From NCBI GenBank assembly GCA_016903655.1, contig JADQBC010000011.1, positions 1 to 42,445 of the forward strand: a stretch of 42,445 nucleotides of DNA. The letters are read 5' to 3'. The notes under the pieces were generated by a model. That model had not been told where the DNA came from. It did no database searches and worked only from the letters and a program-made list of their open reading frames with translations. This DNA comes from Gomphosphaeria aponina SAG 52.96 = DSM 107014. Its GTDB lineage: Bacteria; Cyanobacteriota; Cyanobacteriia; Cyanobacteriales; Gomphosphaeriaceae. Within the stretch, counting starts at the first letter, position 1, and each line of letters starts with the position of its first letter. Both the position numbers and the translations under genes were made by a program. Below are positions 32,586 to 41,746 of the stretch, in pieces.

Positions 32586-34238
32586 ATGAGAAAATCACAA
32601 ACAACAACCCTCAGCAACAATATTTTCTTTGAGGCTGGTTCAATTAAACGTCCATTTCAAAGGCAAAATAACCAAACCAGAAAAATACCCAAAGACTTAA
32701 AAAACGTTCTCGCTGACCCAAAAGAACACCCTTTAGTTCATCCTAAACAAGATAAAATATATCTTGGTAATAGTACCGCAAAACCAGAAAATCCAGAACG
32801 TTATCCCATTTATTTACCCAAAGATATTTTTGATAAAAACCTATTTATTGCTGCCGCCCCTGGAGGAGGAAAATCTACCTTACTTTTCCGTATTTTAGCA
32901 CAAGCAATTAAAACCCAACGCAGTGTTTTTATTAGTGAAGCAAAAGCAGGTAATCAAGGTTATGCAGAAGGAGCAGCATTTAATGATATTACCCGTTATT
33001 TAAAATTAAAATATCCCCACTTATTATTACATCGCTGGCCCAGAGGAGATGTTTATTTCAACCCCTTAATGTATCTCAATACCTCAGTAAAAAGGCGTGA
33101 ATTTTTTGATAACCTTTGTGAACAAATTCAAACTCAAGGACATATTACAGGGGATATAGTCGCATTTATTCATAATGCCACAGCGATCGCTGATTTAATC
33201 ATTGAATTTCTGCAAACTTTTACCCCCAAAGAAGATTTAAATAAAAACTGTACCCTACAATCATTAGTTTACTTTCTGCGTCATCCAGATAAATTAAAAC
33301 AAACCCTCGCCAAAGCAATTAAATATTATGAACAAACAGGAAATAACCCACAAGCGAGCGCCATTATTAAAGACATCTATGCACAATTAAAATCCCGTAA
33401 CTTTTTCTTTTTAGAAAAACCAGAATTAAATGGCTCTCGTCATGGAGTCAACCTCTTAACTAACCTTTTTGATCATCCAGATCTGCTCTATTATAGTCAA
33501 CCCCAACCCAATTTACAGGAATTAAAACTAGAAGATATTCTCTATCAACAAGCCCTAGTAATTATTAGTCAACCATTATATGATACAGCATCAAAAGTAG
33601 TAGGTCCTTTATTTTGGGATAGTGTATTAGGAAAAACAGTAGAATTGGGTCCAAAACCACCCCAGTATGAAGGAAAAGAACGCCTTAGCATTTTAGCAGT
33701 ATTTGATGAAACCCATCGCCTTCCTGTAGGTCGTTTAGGTACAAGTGGCGACTTTACCAGAGAATACCGTTTAGGATTAGTAGAAATCACTCCTACAATA
33801 GTAGATCCTGAAAGATGGTTTGCAAACCGCCATGTATATCAAACTTTAATCTCCCTTAGTCCAGGTGTCCCAGAAGTAGTGGAATTAATGCAATCCCGCT
33901 TACCTAACTTTTTCCTTAATTCAACCTATGTGCAAACCATGATGGACGGTACAGGTATGGCACAACCATTTATTGGTACAGTACCCAATCATAAATACCA
34001 AAACAGTCAAGATAACCCTGGTTGTAGCTTACGCTCCCTTGCCATGACAGGCAAATTTACAGGATTATTACAATCCTTTGAATTAGATGGAGAAGGAAAG
34101 GTATTTTGGTTAGACTTACAAGATGAACTATTAGCTAATATTAAAACCCTATTAGAAGATGCTTTAAAACCCAATTGTCCCTCAGATATTCATAGCGCTT
34201 TAGACTATGTTCTTGGCTTAGAAGAGTTTTTACTGTAA
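32586..34238 (+). CDS. HerA/VirD4-like P-loop ATPase
   Basis: 550 residues. Walker A in AAAPGGGKSTLLFRIL (about residues 94-109) and Walker B in LSILAVFDETHRLP (about residues 366-379), with an acidic pair D-E as in HerA, FtsK and VirD4/TraG ATPases. Between them lie KAGNQGYAEGAAFNDITRYL and LHRWPRGDVYFNPL, the latter like the region where VirD4-type proteins hold the nucleotide. No membrane segment is seen, unlike VirD4 coupling proteins, so any anchoring would come from a partner. Such ATPases pump DNA or protein or drive DNA processing. No relaxase or mating-pore gene is visible here. Start context is poor (AAAGATTAACC before the ATG). Confidence 0.75.
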   Translation: MRKSQTTTLSNNIFFEAGSIKRPFQRQNNQTRKIPKDLKNVLADPKEHPLVHPKQDKIYLGNSTAKPENPERYPIYLPKDIFDKNLFIAAAPGGGKSTLLFRILAQAIKTQRSVFISEAKAGNQGYAEGAAFNDITRYLKLKYPHLLLHRWPRGDVYFNPLMYLNTSVKRREFFDNLCEQIQTQGHITGDIVAFIHNATAIADLIIEFLQTFTPKEDLNKNCTLQSLVYFLRHPDKLKQTLAKAIKYYEQTGNNPQASAIIKDIYAQLKSRNFFFLEKPELNGSRHGVNLLTNLFDHPDLLYYSQPQPNLQELKLEDILYQQALVIISQPLYDTASKVVGPLFWDSVLGKTVELGPKPPQYEGKERLSILAVFDETHRLPVGRLGTSGDFTREYRLGLVEITPTIVDPERWFANRHVYQTLISLSPGVPEVVELMQSRLPNFFLNSTYVQTMMDGTGMAQPFIGTVPNHKYQNSQDNPGCSLRSLAMTGKFTGLLQSFELDGEGKVFWLDLQDELLANIKTLLEDALKPNCPSDIHSALDYVLGLEEFLL

Positions 34239-34369
34239 CTTTATGTATTGATAATATTCAAATATTTCTGCTAAAAAATTTTGCAAAAAACCTCTTCATT
34301 TCTCGATAAATAATTAACAAGTCAAATTGGCTGATCATTTATTCAAAAACAAAAGGATTAATTATAAAT

Positions 34370-34858
34370 ATGAGTGGAAAGAAATCAAAAAATAATTCTA
34401 GCAGTTATCGTCTTGATCCCAGTGTATACAAATTCGAAAATAGTCATGTTAACATAAATGACATTTATATTGAAAATCATAGTCTTGATGATTGTAAGGA
34501 ACAGGAAACAAAAACGAACATAGAAAAACCTTCTTTCTTTTCCTCCCTTTTCTCTAAAAGAAATGAGACAAATATAACAACAACGCAAAAATGTCTAGAT
34601 AATAATCAAGAAAATGAAAAAAATATTGAAAACCAAGATTATCGAGATGATAATTTATCAGGAGAAATAAATCAAGAAGAGGAATTGTCAAAACCAGAAA
34701 CTGATCGCTTACTTGAGTCTGAAAATGAAGGCGAAGAGGAATTATCAGAAGCGGAAACTGATAGCTTACTTGAACCTGAAAATGAAGGAGAAAGTGAATC
34801 TTCAACCATTGAAATGGATAATGATGAGGGGGGAGAATCTCTTGATTTTGAATTGTAA
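34370..34858 (+). CDS. Acidic low-complexity protein, 162 aa
   Basis: Asn/Ser/Lys-rich N-terminus, then a strongly acidic C-terminal half with three imperfect repeats of about 19 residues, each of the type EEELS-x-x-ETD-x-LLE-x-ENEG. There are no membrane segments. AAAGGATTAATT precedes the ATG. It is the last gene of the ATPase set and is followed by a strong terminator. Disordered acidic proteins can act as inhibitors, DNA mimics or tethers, but no function can be assigned. Confidence 0.55.
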   Translation: MSGKKSKNNSSSYRLDPSVYKFENSHVNINDIYIENHSLDDCKEQETKTNIEKPSFFSSLFSKRNETNITTTQKCLDNNQENEKNIENQDYRDDNLSGEINQEEELSKPETDRLLESENEGEEELSEAETDSLLEPENEGESESSTIEMDNDEGGESLDFEL

Positions 34859-35120
34859 ATTAATAATAAGTTAACTTAAATTCATCCCCATCTCACCGAG
34901 ACATCATTTAAAGTGCAAACTAAAAATTTAGTTTGCACTTTATCACTTGTATGTTGCAAATAGCATCAATAATTTTACAGTATTAAGCTTTATTTAGTAT
35001 AAATATACAGAAGCGGAACCCCTTTACCAACAAGCTTTTGAGACAGCGGCTGTTTACAGATGACCATTGTTAAGATGAAGTAATAAAATTAAATTTACAT
35101 ACTATATAAAAAGGATCAAT
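34859..35120. other. Intergenic region after the ATPase gene set
   Basis: 262 nt with one strong hairpin near its left end and otherwise unremarkable A+T-rich sequence. No gene seen. Confidence 0.6.
34910..34941. terminator. Strong bidirectional hairpin terminator
   Basis: AAAGTGCAAACTAAA (34910-34924) pairs perfectly with TTTAGTTTGCACTTT (34927-34941) around AA: 15-bp stem, with T- and A-rich flanks on both sides. It closes the ATPase gene set on the plus strand and could also end transcription from the right. Confidence 0.8.
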
Positions 35121-35262
35121 CTAATGTGCCAGGAGACTCATTAATCTGAACTGGGAAGCACCACACAGATTTGGTGGATTGATCGATTCTTCTTTAATAG
35201 GGATAACCGTTCTTCTACCATCAGGATGGATTAAAAATTGATAACTTCCCTTAATTCTAGCA
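35121..35262 (-). pseudogene. hicA-like toxin remnant
   Basis: Translation gives RIKGSYQFLIHPDGRRTVIP, clearly the middle of a HicA toxin, a small double-stranded-RNA-binding-fold ribonuclease. The conserved His after Gly-Ser is replaced by Tyr. The N-terminal 25 or so residues are missing, and the C-terminus after IPIKEE is unrelated sequence. It directly abuts the truncated hicB, so a deletion has fused the two. Confidence 0.75.
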
Positions 35263-35436
35263 GGGTTCAAATTCTTTATTTTCCATTTCTAAACAAAGTT
35301 CCATGGCTTCTTGAATCCGTTCGATTAATTCGTCATAGCTTTTGGCTTGTGTATGACATCCTTTTAAACTGGGAACAGATGCGACCAAGTAACCATCTGC
35401 ATCTCTTTCGATGATGACATTAAAGGATTGAGTCAT
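35257..35436 (-). CDS. hicB: HicB-like antitoxin, truncated
   Basis: 59 residues: SFNVIIERDADGYLVASVPS, LKGCHTQAKSYDELIERIQE, AMELCLEMENKEFEP. This is the typical short HicB partial RNase H-like fold, missing the last 10 or so residues (usually a stretch like FVGIQRVEV). It ends in Cys-stop where hicA sequence begins in another frame. With its toxin broken it is probably a relic or an orphan antitoxin. Confidence 0.8.
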   Translation of the reverse strand: MTQSFNVIIERDADGYLVASVPSLKGCHTQAKSYDELIERIQEAMELCLEMENKEFEPC

Positions 35437-36309
35437 TGATTTTTTTTCTGAGTGGCTTGTTCAATTATACCCATCTCCTCCTCATTTAAACCATATAAGT
35501 AATTAGACAAAATTAATTACATGGGTGAGGGCGGGTTTTGAACAATCAATTTTTGTTGTGCAACATAGGTTATCCCTAAACCCGCCCCGTAAGAAATTCT
35601 GTAAATAATTTTGTCCACCTACTTATCCCTCTTCTGTCAGTCTGGGAACAAGCGATCGCTCATTACTTAAAGTAGGGAGTGAGGAGTGGGGAGTGGGGAG
35701 CAACTGTAGGGGCCAGCCTGCGGGAAAATCTTTCTCATCAAACCCTCACTTTAAATCCAAACCCGCCCCCAGGTCAGTCTGGGAACAAGCGATCGCTCAT
35801 TACTTAAAGTAGGGAGTGAGGAGTGGGGAGTTGGGAGCAACTGTAGGGGCCAGAGGGTTTTAGTTTGGTTAGTAGTTTTTGTAAAAATATAATTCATGAC
35901 TCAAAAAACGCAACGCCCAGGAAAAGGCACTGCCCACCATTAAAAGGGACTATCAAAAAAAAGCGCATAGTGGTTACATTGTTATATATATATTGGCCGC
36001 ATCTTTTCCCATTATCAGGCTAACATACAAGAGTTATTTTTGTCAATAGTTTTCAGAAGTATTTTTTTTGTTACTTGTCAGAAAAGGGGCAATCATGAAG
36101 TACATAAATAATTAAACCAAACATCAAAGCCAATTCCTAAGAGAAGTTAAAGAATTAGACCAAAATTTGGGGATCGCATTATTATGCCAAGTAGAGAACA
36201 GCCAGGTGTATTGCAATAAGTTCATAGCTAACATTTAAGAGCTGCCAGCAGAATTATCTTGAATAAAGATAGCAACAGCTTGTTTTACTCTAGTAATCTA
36301 GGAGAATCA
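35437..36309. other. Intergenic region upstream of pntA
   Basis: 873 nt without a convincing gene. The left half carries an 80-bp direct repeat; the right half is A+T-rich unique sequence that must contain the pntA promoter, but no clear promoter was identified. Confidence 0.6.
35637..35853. repeat. 80-bp direct repeat, two copies
   Basis: GTCAGTCTGGGAACAAGCGA through CTGTAGGGGCCAG occurs at 35637-35716 and 35773-35853, differing mainly in GAGTGGGGAG versus GAGTTGGGAG. Each copy contains one GCGATCGC. AACCCGCCCC precedes both at a short distance. Confidence 0.8.
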
Positions 36310-37896
36310 ATGACCATAGCAATTGCCAAAGAAATGGAAGTAGCGGAGAAATCTGTTACAGAACAGACGCTAAAAATAGGTGTACCCACAGAAATTTACC
36401 CTCATGAATGTCGGGTAGCTGCTACACCAGATACAGTGAAAAAGCTGCAAAAACTAGGTTTTGCAGTAATCATGCAAGCAGGGGCGGGAGAAGCTGCTAA
36501 TTTCCCCGATGATGCTTACCAACAGGCAGATTGTACCATAGTACCTGATGCTGCAAGCCTTTGGGCACAAGCAGATATTGTACTCAAAGTGCGGGCACCC
36601 CAACCAGAAGAAATTGATTTCATCCATGAGGGGCAAACTTTGATTAGTTTCTTTTGGCCAGCCCAAAACCAAGAACTCTTAGAACAACTCGCGGCCCGCA
36701 AAGCCACAGTTTTAGCCATGGACTCCATCCCCCGCATTAGTCGGGCCCAAAAAATGGATGCTCTGAGTTCTATGGCAAACATTGCAGGCTACCGCGCAGT
36801 CATCGAAGCAGCCAATCACTTCGATCGCTTTTTTACAGGACAAATAACAGCAGCAGGAAAAGTACCACCAGCTAAAGTAATGGTAATCGGGGCTGGGGTA
36901 GCAGGTTTAGCGGCGATCGGTACAGCTAGGGGACTAGGGGCAATAGTGCGCGCTTTTGATACTCGCCTAGTAGTAAAAGAGCAAGTAGAAAGTTTGGGCG
37001 CTCACTTCCTCGAATTGCACTTTGAAGAAGATGGTAGTGGAGAAGGTGGTTACGCCAAAACCATGAGTAAAGAGTTTATTGACGCAGAAATGGCCCTATT
37101 TGCTCAACAAGCTCAGGAGGTTGACATCATTATTACTACAGCCCTCATCCCAGGGAAACCAGCCCCAGTACTGATCACCGAAGAAATGGTGAACAGTATG
37201 AAAGAAGGTAGTGTAATAGTGGATATGGCAGCAGAACAGGGCGGCAACTGCGCAGTGACTAAGCCAGGAGAAGTATATACCTATAATGGTGTAACTGTAA
37301 TTGGCTATACAGATTTACCTTCCCGCATGGCTAGCCAGTCAAGTCAGCTCTATGGTACTAATCTTTGGCATCTCCTCAAAGACATGGGAGGAAACCAAGA
37401 TTATAAGGTGAATTTTGCAGATGAGGTAGTGCGTGGTGCATTAGTACTCCATGAAGGAGAGATAACTTGGCCAGCACCAAAAATCAGTAATCCTTCCCCT
37501 CAACCTCAAGCTCAACCCCAGTCTGCTCAAGCTAAAGAGGTGAAAAAGTCTAACCGTCTGGGTAGCTTGATCTGGTTATTAGTCACAGGAGTAGGGCTGA
37601 CGGTTGTAGGTTTGGGCGCTCCTGCTTCTTTCCTTTCTCACTTGACTGTTTTTGTCCTCGCTTGTTTTGTGGGTTGGCAGTTAATTTGGAATGTAGCCCC
37701 TGCACTCCATACACCCTTAATGAGTGTGACGAATGCAATTAGTGGAATTGTGATTATTGGTGGAATGCTCCAACTTTCGGGCAATGCTCTTTCTCCAACT
37801 ACCATCCTCGGAGCTGGGGCGATTATGGTGGCATCCATTAATATTGTGGGGGGCTTTATGGTAACACAAAAAATGCTCAATAAGTTCCGCAAATAA
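36310..37896 (+). CDS. pntA: NAD(P) transhydrogenase alpha subunit
   Basis: 528 residues from the ATG at 36310, which has AGGAG just upstream; a TTG at 36259 is less likely. Residues about 20-150 form the alanine-dehydrogenase/PNT N-terminal domain, and residues about 150-380 the NAD-binding domain with VMVIGAGVAGLAAIGTARGL and the mobile-loop motif VIVDMAAEQGGNC. After a Pro/Gln linker (residues about 400-420) come four membrane helices (dII part). The membrane part is fused, giving one alpha chain. It transfers hydride between NADH and NADP+ coupled to proton movement, together with PntB. Confidence 0.95.
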   Translation: MTIAIAKEMEVAEKSVTEQTLKIGVPTEIYPHECRVAATPDTVKKLQKLGFAVIMQAGAGEAANFPDDAYQQADCTIVPDAASLWAQADIVLKVRAPQPEEIDFIHEGQTLISFFWPAQNQELLEQLAARKATVLAMDSIPRISRAQKMDALSSMANIAGYRAVIEAANHFDRFFTGQITAAGKVPPAKVMVIGAGVAGLAAIGTARGLGAIVRAFDTRLVVKEQVESLGAHFLELHFEEDGSGEGGYAKTMSKEFIDAEMALFAQQAQEVDIIITTALIPGKPAPVLITEEMVNSMKEGSVIVDMAAEQGGNCAVTKPGEVYTYNGVTVIGYTDLPSRMASQSSQLYGTNLWHLLKDMGGNQDYKVNFADEVVRGALVLHEGEITWPAPKISNPSPQPQAQPQSAQAKEVKKSNRLGSLIWLLVTGVGLTVVGLGAPASFLSHLTVFVLACFVGWQLIWNVAPALHTPLMSVTNAISGIVIIGGMLQLSGNALSPTTILGAGAIMVASINIVGGFMVTQKMLNKFRK

Positions 37897-37904
37897 ATAG
37901 GGTC

Positions 37905-37926
37905 ATGGTTCCTGCTCAGGAACCAT
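37905..37926. other. Hairpin between pntA and pntB
   Basis: ATGGTTCCTG (37905-37914) pairs perfectly with CAGGAACCAT (37917-37926) around CT: 10-bp stem with a very short loop. There is no U-tract, so it is more likely an RNA stability or processing element than a terminator, and pntAB would still be co-transcribed. Confidence 0.6.
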
Positions 37927-37958
37927 AGACAATCCAGAAATCAAATTAGAGGAATATT

Positions 37959-39401
37959 ATGTTGTCAAATAATCTGTTAGTGGTCGCTTATATTGCGGCT
38001 AGCATCTTATTCATTTTGAGCATAGGTGGACTTTCAGCCCACGAAACTTCCCGTAGGGGTAATGTTTATGGCATCGTTGGAATGTTGATCGCCTGTGGTG
38101 CTACGGCACTAGGTTCAGATGTAACAGCTTATCAAATACTCGGAGGAGCGATCCTCCTAGGAGGAATTGTTGGGGCGATCGCAGCTAATACTGTAGCCAT
38201 GACAGAAATGCCCCAAATGGTAGGTCTGCTCAATAGTTTCGGCGGTCTAGCTGCTGTTCTCATTGGCTATGGGGAATACCTTAGCCTGGATACTACAGCA
38301 ATTGGGGTTGATGCTACGATCCACAAAATAGAAATATACATCGGTGTTTTAATCGGGGCTGTGACTTTTACAGGTTCGGTAGTCGCTTTTGCCAAACTCC
38401 AAGGTATTCTCAGCAGCAAACCCCTGTTACTCCCAGCTCGCAACTGGCTGAATTTGGGGATGCTTGTAGGTTCGGTAGCTCTGGCTTTCCCCTATATGAC
38501 ATCCCCAGATGGAGGTTTAATTCCCCTAGCAATTATGACCGCTATTGTCTCCATTTTCGGGATACACATGGTTGTAGCCATTGGTGGCGCAGATATGCCT
38601 GTAGTAATATCTGTACTAAATAGTTACTCAGGTTGGGCAGGCGCTGCAGCAGGTTTTATGCTATCTAACGACTTACTCATTATTGCTGGATCCATCGTGG
38701 GGAGTAGTGGGGCAATTCTGAGTTATGTCATGTGTAAAGCAATGAACCGCTCTTTTATGAATGTAATTCTGGGCGGTTTTGGCGAAGGTACTGGTGGGGG
38801 TTCTTCTACTGGTGCTAAATATATGGGTGAAGCTACGGCGACTAATGTTGAAGAAACAGCACTACTTCTCCATGATGCTAGTAGCGTAATCATTGTCCCT
38901 GGGTATGGGATGGCAGTGTCTCAGGCGCAAAACTCGGTATCAGAAATTACTAAGATTCTCCGCGATCGCGGTACTAATGTGCGTTTTGGGATTCACCCAG
39001 TAGCTGGTAGAATGCCAGGTCACATGAATGTACTGCTAGCTGAAGCTAATGTACCTTATGATATTGTTTTGGAAATGGACGAAATTAATGATGATTTCCC
39101 CAAAACAGATGTAGTTCTAGTAATTGGTGCTAATGATACCGTAAATCCTAGCTCCCAGGAAGATCCAGCTAGTGCGATCGCTGGTATGCCAGTGCTGGAG
39201 GTTTGGAAGGCTACTACCGTAGTTGTGCTGAAGCGGAGTTTAGGTAGTGGTTATGCAGGGGTTGAAAATCCTTTATTCTATAAGGACAATACTTTAATGC
39301 TCTTTGGGGATGCGCGCACCAACATTGACGCAATTTTGAGTCACCTTATAGAAGGGGATAATAGTCCTTCTACTCAAGAGAAAGTATTGGTTTCTGCTTA
39401 A
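37959..39401 (+). CDS. pntB: NAD(P) transhydrogenase beta subunit
   Basis: 480 residues. The first 260 or so residues hold about nine membrane helices (dII). The C-terminal NADP(H)-binding domain dIII has [35 protein letters not shown], and [24 protein letters not shown] precedes the ATG. It is 62 nt after pntA in an operon. With PntA it forms the proton-translocating transhydrogenase. Length and motifs are complete. Confidence 0.96.
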   Translation: MLSNNLLVVAYIAASILFILSIGGLSAHETSRRGNVYGIVGMLIACGATALGSDVTAYQILGGAILLGGIVGAIAANTVAMTEMPQMVGLLNSFGGLAAVLIGYGEYLSLDTTAIGVDATIHKIEIYIGVLIGAVTFTGSVVAFAKLQGILSSKPLLLPARNWLNLGMLVGSVALAFPYMTSPDGGLIPLAIMTAIVSIFGIHMVVAIGGADMPVVISVLNSYSGWAGAAAGFMLSNDLLIIAGSIVGSSGAILSYVMCKAMNRSFMNVILGGFGEGTGGGSSTGAKYMGEATATNVEETALLLHDASSVIIVPGYGMAVSQAQNSVSEITKILRDRGTNVRFGIHPVAGRMPGHMNVLLAEANVPYDIVLEMDEINDDFPKTDVVLVIGANDTVNPSSQEDPASAIAGMPVLEVWKATTVVVLKRSLGSGYAGVENPLFYKDNTLMLFGDARTNIDAILSHLIEGDNSPSTQEKVLVSA

Positions 39402-39424
39402 TTAATTAAGTCTGTTACCACTGA

Positions 39425-39451
39425 GGGGCGTTAATTTTAACGCCCCTTTTT
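39425..39451 (+). terminator. Rho-independent terminator of the pntAB operon
   Basis: GGGGCGTTAA (39425-39434) pairs with TTAACGCCCC (39437-39446) around TT, followed by TTTTT. It lies 23 nt after the pntB stop. Strong GC-rich stem and U-tract. Confidence 0.93.
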
Positions 39452-39482
39452 CAAGCAATTCAAGTAGGAGTTCCTTGGGCAT

Positions 39483-40625
39483 TTAATTATTTAACAATAA
39501 ATAATACAATTCCCCTGTGGCATTCATAACCCCAGCCCGCTCACCTGCTACTTCCCCACTCCCCATAAATATATCCACTCGCCCTGCCCCTTTAATCCCA
39601 CTCCCAGTATCCTGATCTAACACATACTGACTCACTTGCACCATTTCTATTTCCCCCAACCCATTAACAGAGGGAATAGTAGTCTTAATTAATGCTAAAC
39701 CGCCAGGAGGCATTAAAGTTTTATCTGTGGCAATAGAGCGATCGCTTGTTACTGGTACTCCTAAACTCCCTCTGGGCGGTGCGCCTTGTGTATCCCGAAA
39801 AAATATAAAACGGTTATTCCGAGGTAAATACTCATCCAACTCCCCAGGATGAGCCTGAAAATAATCAATCAGCACTGGTAAACTAATTTCCTCTAACTTG
39901 AACTTCCCATCTTTTACCAACTCCCCACCAATACTCAGATAAGGATAATCCGTACTCCCATCATAGCCGACAGTCATTATTGTGCCATCAGTCAGCTCAA
40001 GTTTAGCAGAACCCTGAACCTGAATTAAAAACGCTTCAAGGCGATCGCCCAACCATACCAACTCATACCCAGATAAAATACTATCTCTAGCCAACCCATC
40101 TTCCCCTTCCAACTCTAAGCGCGTGGGGTGAGGTTTTCCCCAACTGTCAAAATCTGCTGGTTTCCTATAAAGAGGATAAGCATACTCGGCTGTTTGTCTG
40201 CGACTAGCACGATACACTGGCTCAAAATACCCTGTAAATAACACCGTCCCCTGACCATCCTTCCCGAGGGACTGATAACAAACAAACTCCTGCTCCAATG
40301 CTGCTTGAAACTCTATCTGGGTAGGTTTTGAGAGTAATAACTCTTGAAAACGCAATAAAGATCGCTCAACGCGATCGCGTTTTATTCCCAATCCCTCATA
40401 ATCTTCCGCCGCACTATTACTCTGCAAATATGCCAAACTATAATTTATTGCCTCTAACAGCTTTTCTCGCTCCCCCACATTTTCCGAGAGCTGCTCATCC
40501 ACTAAATTAGCTAAACAACTCTGGGTTTTTTCCACTTCTCTCAGCGGCATTTCCCCTGCCCAAAGCTTGTGCGGCATTAAAATCAGTCCTAATGCTAACA
40601 AGAGCCAAGTCTTTTTTTGTTTCAT
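39483..40625 (-). CDS. mltA: Membrane-bound lytic murein transglycosylase A
   Basis: 380 residues with a signal peptide (MKQKKTWLLLALGLILM ... WAG). The MltA domain has FTGYFEPVYRASRR and AFLIQVQGSAKLELTDG; the C-terminal 3D domain has QDTGSGIKGAGRVDIFMGSG, whose Asp (about D351) matches the catalytic aspartate of E. coli MltA. The enzyme cleaves peptidoglycan glycan strands, leaving 1,6-anhydromuramyl ends. There is no lipobox cysteine at the signal cleavage point, so it is probably secreted rather than a lipoprotein. The gene starts 3 nt after its upstream neighbour, indicating an operon. Confidence 0.9.
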   Translation of the reverse strand: MKQKKTWLLLALGLILMPHKLWAGEMPLREVEKTQSCLANLVDEQLSENVGEREKLLEAINYSLAYLQSNSAAEDYEGLGIKRDRVERSLLRFQELLLSKPTQIEFQAALEQEFVCYQSLGKDGQGTVLFTGYFEPVYRASRRQTAEYAYPLYRKPADFDSWGKPHPTRLELEGEDGLARDSILSGYELVWLGDRLEAFLIQVQGSAKLELTDGTIMTVGYDGSTDYPYLSIGGELVKDGKFKLEEISLPVLIDYFQAHPGELDEYLPRNNRFIFFRDTQGAPPRGSLGVPVTSDRSIATDKTLMPPGGLALIKTTIPSVNGLGEIEMVQVSQYVLDQDTGSGIKGAGRVDIFMGSGEVAGERAGVMNATGELYYLLLNN

Positions 40626-40628
40626 TCC

Positions 40629-40895
40629 TTACTCTTCGTACGCTTCATCCCTGGCTACACTACCAAAAAATATTGGCTCTACCCTGATCGCCACAACGCT
40701 TACTGGTCTTAATACCATATACTCCCCCTGAATGTTTTTAATTGGCACATTAATAAATTCATTGGAATCACATTTGGGAACTAACTGATTGCTATACCAC
40801 TTCTGAAACTCTTGAATGCTCACGAAGCGCACTTCTTCTACATGGCCACTGGAGAGAAAAATATGAATTGCGTACTCGTCTGCTGTTCTTGACAT
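40629..40895 (-). CDS. Conserved small cyanobacterial protein, 88 aa
   Basis: Soluble and mixed alpha/beta (EYAIHIFLSSGHVEEVRFVS, FQKWYSNQL, VLRPVSVVAIRVEPIFFG). GGAGCAAAAACC precedes the ATG. Its stop is 3 nt before the mltA start, so the two are translated from one message. The family was not recognised; its tight linkage suggests a role connected with the cell envelope, which is inference. Confidence 0.65.
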   Translation of the reverse strand: MSRTADEYAIHIFLSSGHVEEVRFVSIQEFQKWYSNQLVPKCDSNEFINVPIKNIQGEYMVLRPVSVVAIRVEPIFFGSVARDEAYEE

Positions 40896-40926
40896 GGTTT
40901 TTGCTCCTCACTCCCTTCTGATTTTA

Positions 40927-41703
40927 TCACCTACTTGGCAATAAATTAAACTTTTGAAGCATATTTTCTAGCACTAATGGTAAAGTTTGAGCCAATTCGG
41001 AGGTATTTTTAAATCCTAGCTGCTGATGTCCAGGTAAGTCAAAGGGAAACTGCCCTGAGTAGTCTGATCGCTCCATGTAAGCCAGCAAAATTTGTCCCGA
41101 ACGTTTATTAGCCAGTGCGTAGCCTATTTCTACGCACACATTCGCATTTGGTATGATTTTAGTTACATTTTCCTGCACTACCCGCCCTACTGCCGTTCCA
41201 TCTGCCACAAATAATAGACTTTTTCTAATTTTGCGCAGTTGGCTACTACTAAGACGAAGAGGAGCAGCCGTGGGGCGTGGCGCTTCTTCTAGAGTTAAAG
41301 AGAGACGCGATCGCCCTTTAAAATTAGCGATCGCCGTACTCAGTACTTCCCGTAAAGCTCCACTTGCTGCTCCATACTCAGTTTGGGAGCTAAAAAAGAT
41401 CACAGGCTCCAGCACAGAGGTTATTTCCTGTTTTGTCAAATACATCTCATGGGAGATTAAATCTATGTTTGATAATACATAACCTCCACTTCCTTCTATA
41501 TAAAACTCCACTGTCTCCCCTTGGAGATAGTGCTCAAACCAGACTGATTTTTCCACCTCTTCGGTGTCATCCAAAAAGTCTGCCCGCAGCCCCGACTTCA
41601 ACATACTATTTCTGCTCAAACGCAGATCATGGGGGCGTTTTATTACTTCCTTGATTGGTTCATACTGCTCTAGATACCAGGCTTTTAGAGCGATTATCGC
41701 CAT
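40927..41703 (-). CDS. Hypothetical protein with TIR-like C-terminal motif
   Basis: 258 residues, no signal peptide or membrane segments. The C-terminal 100 residues read LLFVADGTAVGR, then PNANVCVEIGYALANKRSGQ, then ILLAYMERSDY and FPFDLPGHQ. The PNxNVxxExGYAL pattern with E192 resembles TIR-type and related predicted nucleotide-binding domains, in which that glutamate is catalytic for NAD cleavage. The N-terminal 140 residues have no recognised fold. It is the first gene of a three-gene minus-strand set with the 88-aa gene and mltA (31 nt gap). The TIR call is tentative. Confidence 0.5.
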   Translation of the reverse strand: MAIIALKAWYLEQYEPIKEVIKRPHDLRLSRNSMLKSGLRADFLDDTEEVEKSVWFEHYLQGETVEFYIEGSGGYVLSNIDLISHEMYLTKQEITSVLEPVIFFSSQTEYGAASGALREVLSTAIANFKGRSRLSLTLEEAPRPTAAPLRLSSSQLRKIRKSLLFVADGTAVGRVVQENVTKIIPNANVCVEIGYALANKRSGQILLAYMERSDYSGQFPFDLPGHQQLGFKNTSELAQTLPLVLENMLQKFNLLPSR

Positions 41704-41746
41704 GATGAATTATTTTCTGAGAAATTTTCCCTAGCAGCTTGCCATT

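Noticed and set aside
32586-34238. Conjugation coupling protein of an integrative element
   Set aside because: The ATPase motifs fit VirD4/TraG, but there is no membrane anchor in the protein and no relaxase, integrase or mating-pore gene, so a conjugative element is not supported.
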